From contig JAAXNY010000004.1 of the NCBI GenBank assembly GCA_013420905.1, positions 1,364,001 through 1,428,000 of the forward strand: a stretch of DNA of 64,000 nucleotides, in the 5' to 3' direction. Both the position numbers and the translations under genes were made by a program. Source of the DNA: Collybia mongolica. Its lineage: Eukaryota; Basidiomycota; Agaricomycetes; Agaricales; Clitocybaceae. This document shows, piece by piece, positions 1-10,744 of this stretch; position 1 is the first letter of the stretch, and each line of letters begins with the position of its first letter. The notes below the pieces were generated by a model. The model was not told where the DNA came from, did not search any database, and was given only the letters and a program-made list of their open reading frames with translations.

Positions 1-2544
<2,544 letters not shown>

Positions 2545-4504
2545 ACGGCATAGAACTCGGAACACACATTGTATAACATCCATACCTGCATTCGTTAAAC
2601 ACCGCCATTTATATTCGAGGCTTCATGGTCATTTAGTATTATATTCAAGGAATTCGTAATGTGGGCTAGGGCTTGAGGCATCATCCCGAGGCGGTTTACA
2701 ATGGACAAGAGTTGCAAATCTCGCGCTCCTGGTTGACTATTTTTGTCTGATAAAAAATTGGCACTGTTATAACTCGTATTTTTTTAGCGTTTTAATCTTA
2801 CAGCATCAGTCTGGTGGTGGGCACACATTGCGGAGACCCTACTATATGCGAGATGAAAGAAAATTATTAAGCCGATGCAAATCCAAAGATCAGGGGGCAC
2901 GAGTAAAATTTGAAGGCAGATATATTGACATATTAAGAGTCCACAATCGAGAGTACTTTGTATTACAGGGTTCGGGGGCCACGATATATGCACAAGTCCA
3001 GAAGGCAAGATACGTCCAATAAGCAATATGAGAATAATCCTTTGAATGCACAGGCGAAGCAGAGTCAAGAGAGGTTGAAGCAGTCCTTGAGATACGAGAT
3101 AACCGGCTTGAGATGGGGTATATTGTCCGTATTTGAGTCAGACTGAGGCATGAGCACGTAGAGAAAGGTCGTCGCCAAAGGCAGGGTCCGCGAGGTAAGA
3201 CAAGCAAGCAATTCTTGTTCGAGAGGTATTCAGGCAGGATTCTGTAGGGTTCGTATGTTGAGAAGAGAAGGGCGGTCCGACGTAGACCCAGATAGAGAGA
3301 CTGAAGGCAAATCGCTTTTGTAGACCAAATGGCCGTTAAATGCAGGGGAGAGAAACTTTGAGTTGGAGCCTTCGAACCGGGGAAGCGGACATAAGGATGG
3401 TATAAAACGATCCCCAGGAGATGCACGTGGCCAACGTGCACAAAATGGACTATAAAAATGAAAGTGGTCACTTAAACATGCAAGCTGAGGGTAATACAAA
3501 GTACGCACTGTCGCCAAATGAAATACCCATGGGCGTTTGGGTGAAATGTATTGTGAGGCCATGATCGTCACCATGACCATACCAAAGCAATAACGCTAGG
3601 CATGCGTGTATTTGAGCCGTGACTGGCAACGTGTCTGTTTGGAATGATCAATCAGAGGCCACAACATTAGTGTTTGAGACATACATTGGTGTTTGCCACT
3701 CCAGTGTGGAGCGTAACTTCACATGGAGAGAAGAGATATGCCATCGCAGCATTTTATTGCTTTGACTCGATCATATCTGAAGGATGTTGAATCGTTGAAA
3801 GCAGTCATGGTTGCCAACCAGAACCACAGTCGAACGATAGCCTTGGGCGTGCGTGTACGTGAACTGTAAACTGGCGATATAGCTATAGAAAACATGAATG
3901 AGAGGCATAGAAAACGGAATTTATTTTTACGCACTGAAAGCACAATCATTCTAACTTGATGTGAAGCCATCCTTCAAGTACTTGAGGCAAGTGGTTTCAG
4001 GTTGCCTGGTTTTAGAGAACCCGCCATTGATAAGTTGCGACCACATGAGAGCCGTGGATTGACCATGTAATCGAGAGAGAAAACTGGGGCGAAAAGGGCA
4101 GTGTTGGGCAAACGGGCGGAAGTCGAGAAATCAGGGGTTCCATAGAATATGTACGGTCCATAGGCGGAAACGAAAATTGAACAAGGGGATGGGTAGTTTG
4201 ATGCAGAACACGGCATTGTCGGTTTTATAAAATGAAAAATAGTTGTCGAATAAGGATGGACAGAAGATTAATATGCTGAATAAAGAATAATAAGCACTTG
4301 ATTGTGGCGCGGCAACTGAACACATACCAAGTCTATCTCGTTTCTCTTGCAATGTGAAACCTGTCAAACGTCTCGATTTTCTGTCAACTCAGTCAGCGCT
4401 AACTGAGTTGGCAGAAACCCGAGCAGCCCAACAAGTCACACCTGAACTAGTCAAGATTAATGGCTGGCCCATCAGGAACTACTGAAAAAGGGGACGAAGG
4501 TTAA
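2545..4504. other. gene-poor interval, about 2 kb
   Basis: I see no recognisable gene here. Open frames of up to 193 codons occur on the minus strand (2890-3471), but they overlap other frames, match no family I know and lack a convincing intron pattern. The left part must hold the KAR2 3' UTR and terminator and the right part the 3' end of the minus-strand membrane protein gene. A hairpin lies at 4381-4414. A non-coding RNA or a degraded gene cannot be excluded. Confidence 0.5.
4381..4414. repeat. 13-bp stem inverted repeat
   Basis: CTGTCAACTCAGT and ACTGAGTTGGCAG form a 13-bp stem with one mismatch (a G-U pair in RNA) around an 8-nt loop. It stands alone about 90 bp downstream of the stop of the minus-strand membrane protein gene. 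It could be part of that gene's 3' UTR or a fragment of a small repeat; nothing decides between these. Confidence 0.5.
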
Positions 4505-5789
4505 CTAAGTTCTCGTGTAGGAGGAGAACTGCAAACCATGATGACCAGGTTCATCAGTCGCAATAATAGTCGAGAGTCGGGCAGACAAAGCCTCATTGCT
4601 TCGTATGGCCTCCGATATTTGACGTGATATGGTGGCAATTCCCCGAGTTTCGGGGGTATCCTGCATAGAGGGATGGTCAGAAAATAATCTTGAAATTATT
4701 GGAACGAACTAACCATGTATTTGAAGAGCCGAAGGATGACTGCAAGAATGAACCCACCCTGAAAAGGAAAAAAATTGAGTCAGCAGCAGCGTAAAGGTAA
4801 GATGAGGTACATACTATCAGGTGTGTCGAGGTGAGGAAGCCAAGGCAGGTTTTACCAATCCAATGGATGATCAAAGAGTATTGGAAAACTACGTCGATGT
4901 ATGGTCCAAAATGCAGGTAAAACGGCCATATGATGACGGAGATGCAGATGTGAGTAAATCTTGGGTAGTAGACAACAATGGTAATGAGTCCACCAAGTAT
5001 TCCACCAACGACAACCTGGCAGACGATTAAAATCATAAATCTGGCTAGTTCAACTTCATTACTCACTTGCATGAAATAAAACTGCATCGCAGCCAGCCGA
5101 AGATAGCAAAAGCTCTTGATTTTTGAAGCGACCCGCAAGAGAGCCTCGATGAGGGCTAAACAGAGCACTGATCCGAGTATAACGCCGACCCAACCAACAC
5201 ACCAGCGAACTGCTTGCTTGGCCCAGCGACGCATAAGGTAATATGTGAGAATAAAAGTACCAAGAAACAAGATTATAGCGAGTCTCATCCATGGGAACGT
5301 CCATTTTCCACGAGATTCTGGAATAACTTCTGCCCCAAAGTCGGGTGGTGGAGGAGGGGGCGCACCAGCATTTGAAGTTGAGCGGATCGGGGGGTCTTCA
5401 TCAGGGGCCTCGAGTGGTGGTCCCGGAGCTGGCAATGGACTTCCCGGAGGATGGCCTGGGTTCCCTCTACATCGTACATTCAACAAAACGAAGCCTCCCG
5501 TAAGCATTCCAAATAATAGAAAACCGGTGAGGCAGATTAAAAGCGTAGTCGACTCGGCGTGGTTGACGATCGGAGAAGTTTTGGATGCCAAAAGCGATGT
5601 GGTCAAAGTAGGAGTTAATGACTTGACCAAGGGCGTTGGCTTGTGTAGTGACAGGTTCGCTATGAATCCGCCACGGATAACTGCTATGAGGATTTGAGTG
5701 AACACCACGCCAATCGTAGATATCATGGGAAATGCCCCAGACGGGGTCTTGAGTAATGCCCCGGGGGACTTGAGTAAAAGATATAACAT
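4505..5789 (-). CDS. multi-pass membrane protein with a proline-rich loop, unknown function
   Basis: No family recognised. Reading minus from ATG 5789, the protein has two hydrophobic segments (GVVFTQILIAVI and LLICLTGFLLFGMLTGGFVLL). A long hydrophilic linker rich in Pro, Gly, Ser and Asp follows (PGHPPGSPLPAPGPP...GAPPPPPPDFG). At least four more membrane segments come next, ending with a short Ser/Arg-rich tail and TAG at 4505-4507. Three introns are inferred near 5017-5067, 4761-4815 and 4660-4712; removing them keeps a single frame. An earlier in-frame ATG at 5840 is possible, but the Met at 5789 is followed directly by a typical hydrophobic N-terminus. Without the transposon block, this gene would be divergent from the orphan gene at 18779, with roughly 230 bp between start codons. 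Confidence 0.6.
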
Positions 5790-5902
5790 ATTGAGAAGAC
5801 AGTAAGAGGTTTGAAGGCAAGTTTGACTAGACAGACACAAGAGTGATGGTGGTAAATTGGGGAGAAGGAAATAAACAAACGATCGCCTGTTATGTTATCA
5901 AT

Positions 5903-5987
5903 CACGTGACCGTGACCCGCCGCATGTGACCGCGTTCGTTGGAGTCATCCCTCCCTATAGATCACGTGGCCTAACGCGGGCACGTGA
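5903..5987. promoter_or_regulatory. cluster of three CACGTG boxes
   Basis: CACGTG occurs at 5903-5908, 5963-5968 and 5981-5986, two copies as CACGTGAC. This is the E-box core bound by bHLH factors such as fungal Cbf1 (established knowledge). It lies upstream of the minus-strand membrane protein gene and, before transposon insertion, upstream of the orphan gene now at 18779. It therefore probably served a shared divergent promoter. Confidence 0.55.
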
Positions 5988-6013
5988 CATTCAAGAAAAA
6001 TTGTACAATCTAC

Positions 6014-6029
6014 ATAGCAGAGTCTGCAC
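6014..6029 (+). repeat. left target-site duplication of LINE-A
   Basis: TAGCAGAGTCTGCAC (6015-6029) recurs at 18757-18771 directly after a poly(A) run. The preceding A (6014) is ambiguous with the tail. This is the classical signature of target-primed reverse transcription and marks the outer limits of the nested block. Confidence 0.9.
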
Positions 6030-6708
6030 AGGCGGAGGGTGTCCTACACCCCCATCAATTCGGAGGGGTTCGTCAGAACTCAACTGAAGATGCAGGGTGC
6101 TTCCTTACCCATGTGGTCTGAGAAGGATGGTCATGGGGACTTAAGACAAGCATTGTTGCATTCGACCTTGCCCAATACTTCCCCTCAATAAATCATGAGG
6201 TGCTAATCAACATCCTGGAAGGCCAAGGATTTGTGCCAGAAATTGTTGCATTTTTTAGGTCATACTTAGTGGGTCGTAAGACAAGATACATGTGGGGGGA
6301 CGATGAATCCCCCCCCCTCGACTCAAGCATAGGCTTGGGACAAGGCTCTGCTTTGTCTCCAATCCTGTCCGCCCTCACCCTCACGGTTCTCCTTAAAGAA
6401 TTCTATAAGAGAAACTGCGAATCAGATCTAATATCATATGTTGATGATGGGACAATTATAGCCCAATCAAAGGCATGGGATATCAACATTGCCATACTTA
6501 GAAGGGCATATGACCTGATCTTCACCATGACAAGGGCCATGGGACTGATCTTAGAACACATGAAATCAGAAGGGTTCCACTTTTCGAAGAAGAAGTCAGA
6601 TGCTAACCCAAGCATTGACCTAGGCCATGCCCCCTACACTGGGGTGACCCCCCTGGTCCCAGGCCTCGTTTGGAGGTACCTGGGCTTCTATTTCGACTGC
6701 AGCCTCAC
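6030..6708 (+). mobile_element. LINE-A, 5'-truncated non-LTR retrotransposon, first part (reverse transcriptase)
   Basis: The element begins inside a reverse transcriptase domain. Visible are FGGVRQNSTEDA, motif A in VAFDLAQYFPSINHE, GLGQGSALSPILSAL, and the catalytic SYVDDGTIIAQ. The frame is broken once upstream by TGA (about 6119, where an Arg codon CGA is expected) and otherwise reads to WRYLGFYFDCSLT. At 6708 it is interrupted by LINE-B and resumes at 16774. The piece lacks the endonuclease and the N-terminal part expected of a full LINE, so it was dead on arrival through 5' truncation. Confidence 0.9.
6695..6708 (+). repeat. left target-site duplication of LINE-B
   Basis: GACTGCAGCCTCAC recurs at 16760-16773, immediately after a long poly(A) run. 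The two copies flank everything from 6709 to 16759, so that whole segment entered LINE-A as one event or was later enlarged by insertions inside it. Confidence 0.9.
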
Positions 6709-6851
6709 AGTGCTACCTCGGGTTCTTCTTTGACCATCCCCTCACATTCAGAGAGCACGTCAAGAGATACACAAACAAGGCCCTCACCTCTGTGAAGGCT
6801 ATGCTCTCCCTCAGCAACTCCATGCGCGGGCTTAGGCCCAAGCACAAGTGA

Positions 6852-8288
6852 ATGCTCTACCGAGCCTGTGTTCTCCCCATCGCTACATATGGGAGCAGGC
6901 TCTGGATGTATGAGGGGGCCCACATGGCAGGCCCTCTCAACAACCTCCAGAAAATGCAAAGGCGTGCTTGCCTTTGGATCACTGGTGCCTTCAAGACATC
7001 CCCAAACGGGGCTGGTGAGACCCTTGCAGGCATCCCCCCTATCCACCTTCATGTTAAGAAGCTGGTGGAAAGGAGTCATGTCCGCTCCTGTGCACTTCAG
7101 GCCTTGCACGCCTTTTGTCGCCTCATCAATGGGAACCACAAATTCTCTGTTGAGACCCTCAATGCCTGCAACCCAAGCCGTAGGCTTGGGAAACTTGTAT
7201 CGCCTGTCATGGAGGCCTGGGCTAACCTTGGCCTCTCTTCCCTGGATCTGGACCTCATCCACCCACTCAACCAACCGGGCATGTGCCCCAGGGACCTGTT
7301 CCCTGATCGCATAGTCTATGATATTGTCACCCTCCCACCTAAGGGCAGTGATCACCGCGAGGATTTCATGAAAGACCACATCACATCGCTGAAGAGCACT
7401 GTTGATGAGGCCTCTCACTCCCCATGGAGCATCTGCATCATCACTGATGCATCCACTCCCCCTCCTCCCATGCAGTCAGTCGCGGTCTACCATGTATGGC
7501 ATGCTGGGGACCTATATGAAGACTGGTATGCTACCAGCCTCTCTACATCTGATGACGCCGAGCTGCGAGCAATCGCGGAAGGCGTCCAACAGGCAACTGA
7601 CATTGGACTAGAAGACATTCATAATGTCCACATCTTCTCTGACTCCACCAATGCCCTTAGGTGTTCCCTCGACATGTCTCACCACTCAGGTCAGGCGTCT
7701 GCCCTCAAAGTGTGTGAGGTGCTGCTGCCTTGGCTGCAGCTCCGTGCCATCCACAAGATACACCTCCACCACATTACAAATGGAGTGGAGATTGAAGACC
7801 ACCAACTGGCACACATCAGCGCCATCTCGACTCGCGTTGAGGCAGGTGGAGCGCCACTTATATCTGCTGACTTCACACAATGCAAAGCAGTCACACGCAT
7901 GCTTGATGGCTGGAAGTCCCTCTTCCAATCCAAGAAGTACATTGGCTCCAATTTCCTGACGCTCTATGCGAAAAAGGACACCCTGCTCACCCCGACCCAT
8001 GTAAACAATGGGCCGTGGATGTGCAAGACTGGTCACAGCCATGCTTTGACTGCCCGTGTGGTGCGATGCATCACCAGACATGCTCCAATTGGGGTGTTCC
8101 AATCACGATTCTTCAAGGAAGAATCTGTCTCCTGTAGGTGTGGTGCTCCCCTGGAAACCGTACAACACGTCCTATATGACTGTCCAAGACATGGACAAGA
8201 GAACAAGCCCGGCCGTCAGCTGCGCTATGCGTGGCTGGTTGACTTCCTCTCGGAGAACAAAAGCGCATTTGTGTTCAACGTTCCCTAG
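6852..8288 (+). CDS. LINE-B C-terminal polyprotein: RNase H and zinc-knuckle region
   Basis: An open frame of 478 codons that is the 3' half of the LINE-B ORF. Residues 1-50 continue the reverse-transcriptase thumb (LYRACVLPIATYGSRLW). An RNase H fold follows with candidate catalytic residues Asp in IITDAST, Glu in DDAELRAI and Asp in IFSDSTNA. Near the C-terminus a Cys/His motif, CRCGAPLETVQHVLYDC, resembles the terminal zinc knuckle of such LINEs. The first Met at 6852 is not a natural start: the frame continues upstream through a single stop at 6849. Not expected to be expressed as a functional protein because the RT core and endonuclease are absent. Confidence 0.85.
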   Translation: MLYRACVLPIATYGSRLWMYEGAHMAGPLNNLQKMQRRACLWITGAFKTSPNGAGETLAGIPPIHLHVKKLVERSHVRSCALQALHAFCRLINGNHKFSVETLNACNPSRRLGKLVSPVMEAWANLGLSSLDLDLIHPLNQPGMCPRDLFPDRIVYDIVTLPPKGSDHREDFMKDHITSLKSTVDEASHSPWSICIITDASTPPPPMQSVAVYHVWHAGDLYEDWYATSLSTSDDAELRAIAEGVQQATDIGLEDIHNVHIFSDSTNALRCSLDMSHHSGQASALKVCEVLLPWLQLRAIHKIHLHHITNGVEIEDHQLAHISAISTRVEAGGAPLISADFTQCKAVTRMLDGWKSLFQSKKYIGSNFLTLYAKKDTLLTPTHVNNGPWMCKTGHSHALTARVVRCITRHAPIGVFQSRFFKEESVSCRCGAPLETVQHVLYDCPRHGQENKPGRQLRYAWLVDFLSENKSAFVFNVP

Positions 8289-8490
8289 TCCTAAACAGGC
8301 TAGGGGCAGTACTCAGTGTTTTAAGTAACAGCTATAGGGTGCTCCCTGCCCAAACATGTGAACCTGGATAATTGGTGGACTTGAAGCCACCACCCACTGC
8401 GGGGCACCGCAGTGGGGGGCCTACCCCCTGGCGTAGATTGGCCCTTCCAGCCTGTGTACAATGAGCTCCGGCTCCATTCGCTAGCTCGAC

Positions 8491-8495
8491 CTCAG
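8491..8495 (+). repeat. left 5-bp target duplication of the chromovirus
   Basis: CTCAG precedes the left LTR and is repeated at 16612-16616 after the right LTR, as expected for a Ty3/gypsy integrase that makes 5-bp duplications. Confidence 0.9.
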
Positions 8496-8940
8496 TGTAA
8501 GGGCAACTCCGCCGGGTTACTGAGTTGCGCAGAGTCCGACGACGATTACTGAGTGACGGAGGTCGGGGTCGGGAATTCTAACTCGGAGCTGGTGGAGGGG
8601 ATCCTAAGTTGATGTATTCACTTGTACGACATATGTACTACTCACCTGGTGGAGGGGATCCTAAGAGAATTCTCTAAGGGTCCTCCAGCCAGGTGTACAG
8701 GCTATATATGATGTTCCTACATTAACTACACGTTCCCGGGACGGTACGAGGGCACGCGTTGTCGGTAAAGGATCATGTGGGCGCGCCGCAGTGATCCCGA
8801 CAAGCCGCACCCGCGTCCGTGTTCAGAAACGTCTAACGAGAGTCGGTAAAGGGAGCGGGGTGGTAACGAGTGTGGTGTGAGTGAGTGGGTGAGTCGGGTT
8901 TGACTCGGGTTGTTGTCGGTAACGACTTGTTGGTAAAGTA

Positions 8941-9152
8941 CAGTGGCTCAAAAAACTGCCCCAATGTTTGTACATTTTTGAAAGATCAATATGGTATGAA
9001 GTGCTGACATAAGCAGGGGACCTGGGGTAATTATGTAAGATAATATGACATCGTGGCTTTCCAATGGACCCTGGATCATGTGATTTGGATCAAAACCCAT
9101 TAAGCTATAGGCCAAACAAAATGATTACTCATTGGGGCAGTTTTTTGACCCT
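8941..9152 (+). repeat. left 212-bp terminal inverted repeat of Tc1
   Basis: Nearly identical, inverted, to 10337-10548. Within it the outer sequence GGCTCAAAAAACTGCCCC (8945-8962) is repeated in inverted form near the inner edge as GGGGCAGTTTTTTGA. Each terminal repeat therefore contains its own pair of likely transposase-binding sites. Confidence 0.88.
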
Positions 9153-9167
9153 CTATTAATTTTCTAT

Positions 9168-10187
9168 CTAATACTTTGTATGACCACCTTTTGCCTTTAT
9201 AACTGCTTGTATCCGCCTGGGCATACTTTCTATCAGGTTTTGGCATACCTCTGGTGGAATTTCACCCCACTCTTCAGCCAATCTATCCCACAACTCATGT
9301 ACTCCTTTGGGTGGTGTCGGATATTCTTTAAGACGGCGCTTGAGATGTTCCCAAAGGTGTTCTATTGGATTCATGTCAGGGGATTGGGCAGGCCAGCCAA
9401 GGACTTGAATGTTGTTGTCTTCAAACCACTGTGTGGCCAGTCCAGATGTGTGTTTGGGGTCGTTATCTTGCTGAAAGTAGCGCTCGCCATCCACCATTTC
9501 CAACTTCTCAAAACTTTCCTGAACTCCACTCTCCAAAATTTCACAGTATTGAACCTTGTCCATGTTCCCCTGCACCTCTATGAGCTTTCCCACTCCATTC
9601 CACCCCATACAACCCCATACCATGAGGTTTCCTCCTCCTCCATGTTTGACAGTAGGTGATGTTGTTCTATCAGATGGTGGTTCTCCCCTTTGTTTCCAGA
9701 CATAAACCTTTCCATCTGACCCAATCCTATTGATTTTGGTCTCATCTGTCCATAGAACCCTTTTCCAGTCCTCCACAGTCCAGCTTTCATGATATTTTGC
9801 AAACTGGAGACGCCGGATGCGATGGGCTCGTTTGAGAAGAGGAGCTTTCCTCTTTGTAGCAGCATAAAATTGATTTTCCTTGAGTGCATTTCTGACTGTC
9901 TGGGGTGTGACAGGATTGGGGATGATGCCATTGATGAATTGGGTAGCCTGAACTGCATTATCAAGCTTCCCTGACTTGATTTGACAAATAATTGACTGTT
10001 TGTCACGAACAGACAGCTTGGAGGGGCGGCCACCAAGGTTGTTTTCTTTGTTTCCATCCACATCTTTGCTGATCCTACTGATGGTACCCTTCCCTAGACC
10101 AGTTTTCTCCTTGATTTGACGCTGAGAATAGCCCTCATTGAGGAGAGAAACAACAGTATTGTGCTGAGCAGTAGAAATGGCTTTCAT
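9168..10187 (-). CDS. Tc1-type DD34E transposase
   Basis: 339-residue protein, full length for the family (about 340). An N-terminal helix-turn-helix pair (residues 1-110; SQRQIKEKTGLGKGTISRI) binds the terminal repeats. The catalytic DDE domain shows VLWTDETKINRIG (first Asp), YFQQDNDPKHT (second Asp) and SPDMNPIEHLWEHLKRRL (Glu) with the 34-residue spacing of Tc1. It catalyses cut-and-paste transposition into TA. The start Met (10187) lies about 150 bp inside the inner edge of the right terminal repeat. No stop or frameshift is present, so the protein may be functional. Confidence 0.95.
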   Translation of the reverse strand: MKAISTAQHNTVVSLLNEGYSQRQIKEKTGLGKGTISRISKDVDGNKENNLGGRPSKLSVRDKQSIICQIKSGKLDNAVQATQFINGIIPNPVTPQTVRNALKENQFYAATKRKAPLLKRAHRIRRLQFAKYHESWTVEDWKRVLWTDETKINRIGSDGKVYVWKQRGEPPSDRTTSPTVKHGGGGNLMVWGCMGWNGVGKLIEVQGNMDKVQYCEILESGVQESFEKLEMVDGERYFQQDNDPKHTSGLATQWFEDNNIQVLGWPAQSPDMNPIEHLWEHLKRRLKEYPTPPKGVHELWDRLAEEWGEIPPEVCQNLIESMPRRIQAVIKAKGGHTKY

Positions 10188-10336
10188 GATGGTGGTAAGA
10201 GGTCAAGAAGATGATTGAACCAATTCCAACATGTCAAAGTGATACAAATAAAGTCACATGACATTGTTTATTCTTCCCACAGTCCATAATGTTCTTGCAT
10301 TTGATCATAAATGCCAGAATAATGGAAAATAAGATA

Positions 10337-10548
10337 AGGGTCAAAAAACTGCCCCAATAAGTAACCATTTTGTTTGGCTTATAGCTTAATGGATATTGAT
10401 CCAAATCACATGATCCAGGGTCCATTGGAAAGCCACGATGTCATAGTATCTTACATAATTACCCCAGGTCCCCTGCTTATGTCAGCACTTCATACCATAT
10501 TGATCTTTCAAAAATGTACAAACATTGGGGCAGTTTTTTGAGCCACTG
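10337..10548 (-). repeat. right 212-bp terminal inverted repeat of Tc1
   Basis: Inverted partner of 8941-9152; differences are single substitutions (for example in the stretch near 10440-10450). It ends at the TA duplication 10549-10550. Confidence 0.88.
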
Positions 10549-10667
10549 TAGTTGGTGACTACAGTCAGGAATGGGGATCGGGAATGGGGAGCGTTCCCGA
10601 ACGTTCGTATGGTCGGGAATGTTGTCGGAAAATGGAAAACGGAGTTGGTAAGGGTGTTCCCCTTACA

Positions 10668-10682
10668 TTACCCCCCCTCTAG
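10668..10682 (-). promoter_or_regulatory. polypurine tract of the chromovirus
   Basis: On the minus strand AGAGGGGGGG followed by TAA abuts the 3' LTR. A purine run in exactly this place primes plus-strand DNA synthesis in LTR retrotransposons (established knowledge). Confidence 0.75.
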
Positions 10683-10744
10683 GATTGCGTGACCTCGCGC
10701 AATGGTCGGAAAGGGATAGAATTGAATTGGGCACGCGGGAGTCG

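Larger units (their letters stand above)
6709..8495 (+). mobile_element. LINE-B, 5'-truncated non-LTR retrotransposon, first part
   Basis: A relative of LINE-A that begins at YLGFFFDHPLTFREH in the C-terminal part of the reverse transcriptase, reads through one TGA (6849, between KHK and MLYRACV; LINE-A has Arg here), then through the RNase H region to TAG 8288. The 3' UTR runs to the chromovirus insertion at 8495 and resumes at 16612. Its 3' end, ggtatataaaatgttgaa plus poly(A), closely resembles that of LINE-A, so both belong to one clade. Confidence 0.88.
8941..10548 (-). mobile_element. Tc1/mariner DNA transposon inside the LTR
   Basis: 1608 bp bounded by CAGTGGCTCAAAAAACTGCC and its inverted copy, flanked by TA on both sides (8939-8940 and 10549-10550), the usual Tc1 target duplication. 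Terminal inverted repeats extend 212 bp each (8941-9152 and 10337-10548) with only a few mismatches. It carries one uninterrupted transposase gene, so it is the youngest and least decayed part of the nest. Confidence 0.95.
8496..10667 (-). repeat. left (3') LTR of the chromovirus, interrupted by Tc1
   Basis: Starts TGTAAGGG and ends CCCCTTACA, giving short terminal inverted repeats with TG...CA ends. After removal of Tc1 and one TA (8941-10550) it is 562 bp. It holds one copy of a 57-bp unit (8609-8665) that is doubled in the other LTR. It differs from the right LTR at eight positions, all transitions at CpG; six of the changed bases are in this copy. Confidence 0.93.

Noticed and set aside
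2890..3471. Minus-strand frame of 193 codons
   Set aside because: Composition is not protein-like, no domain, and overlapping frames on both strands are similarly open; treated as chance.
6184..8288. One long retrotransposon ORF with an internal duplication
   Set aside because: The poly(A) and duplications at 16736-16773 show that 6695-6709 is an insertion boundary between two different LINE copies, not an internal duplication.
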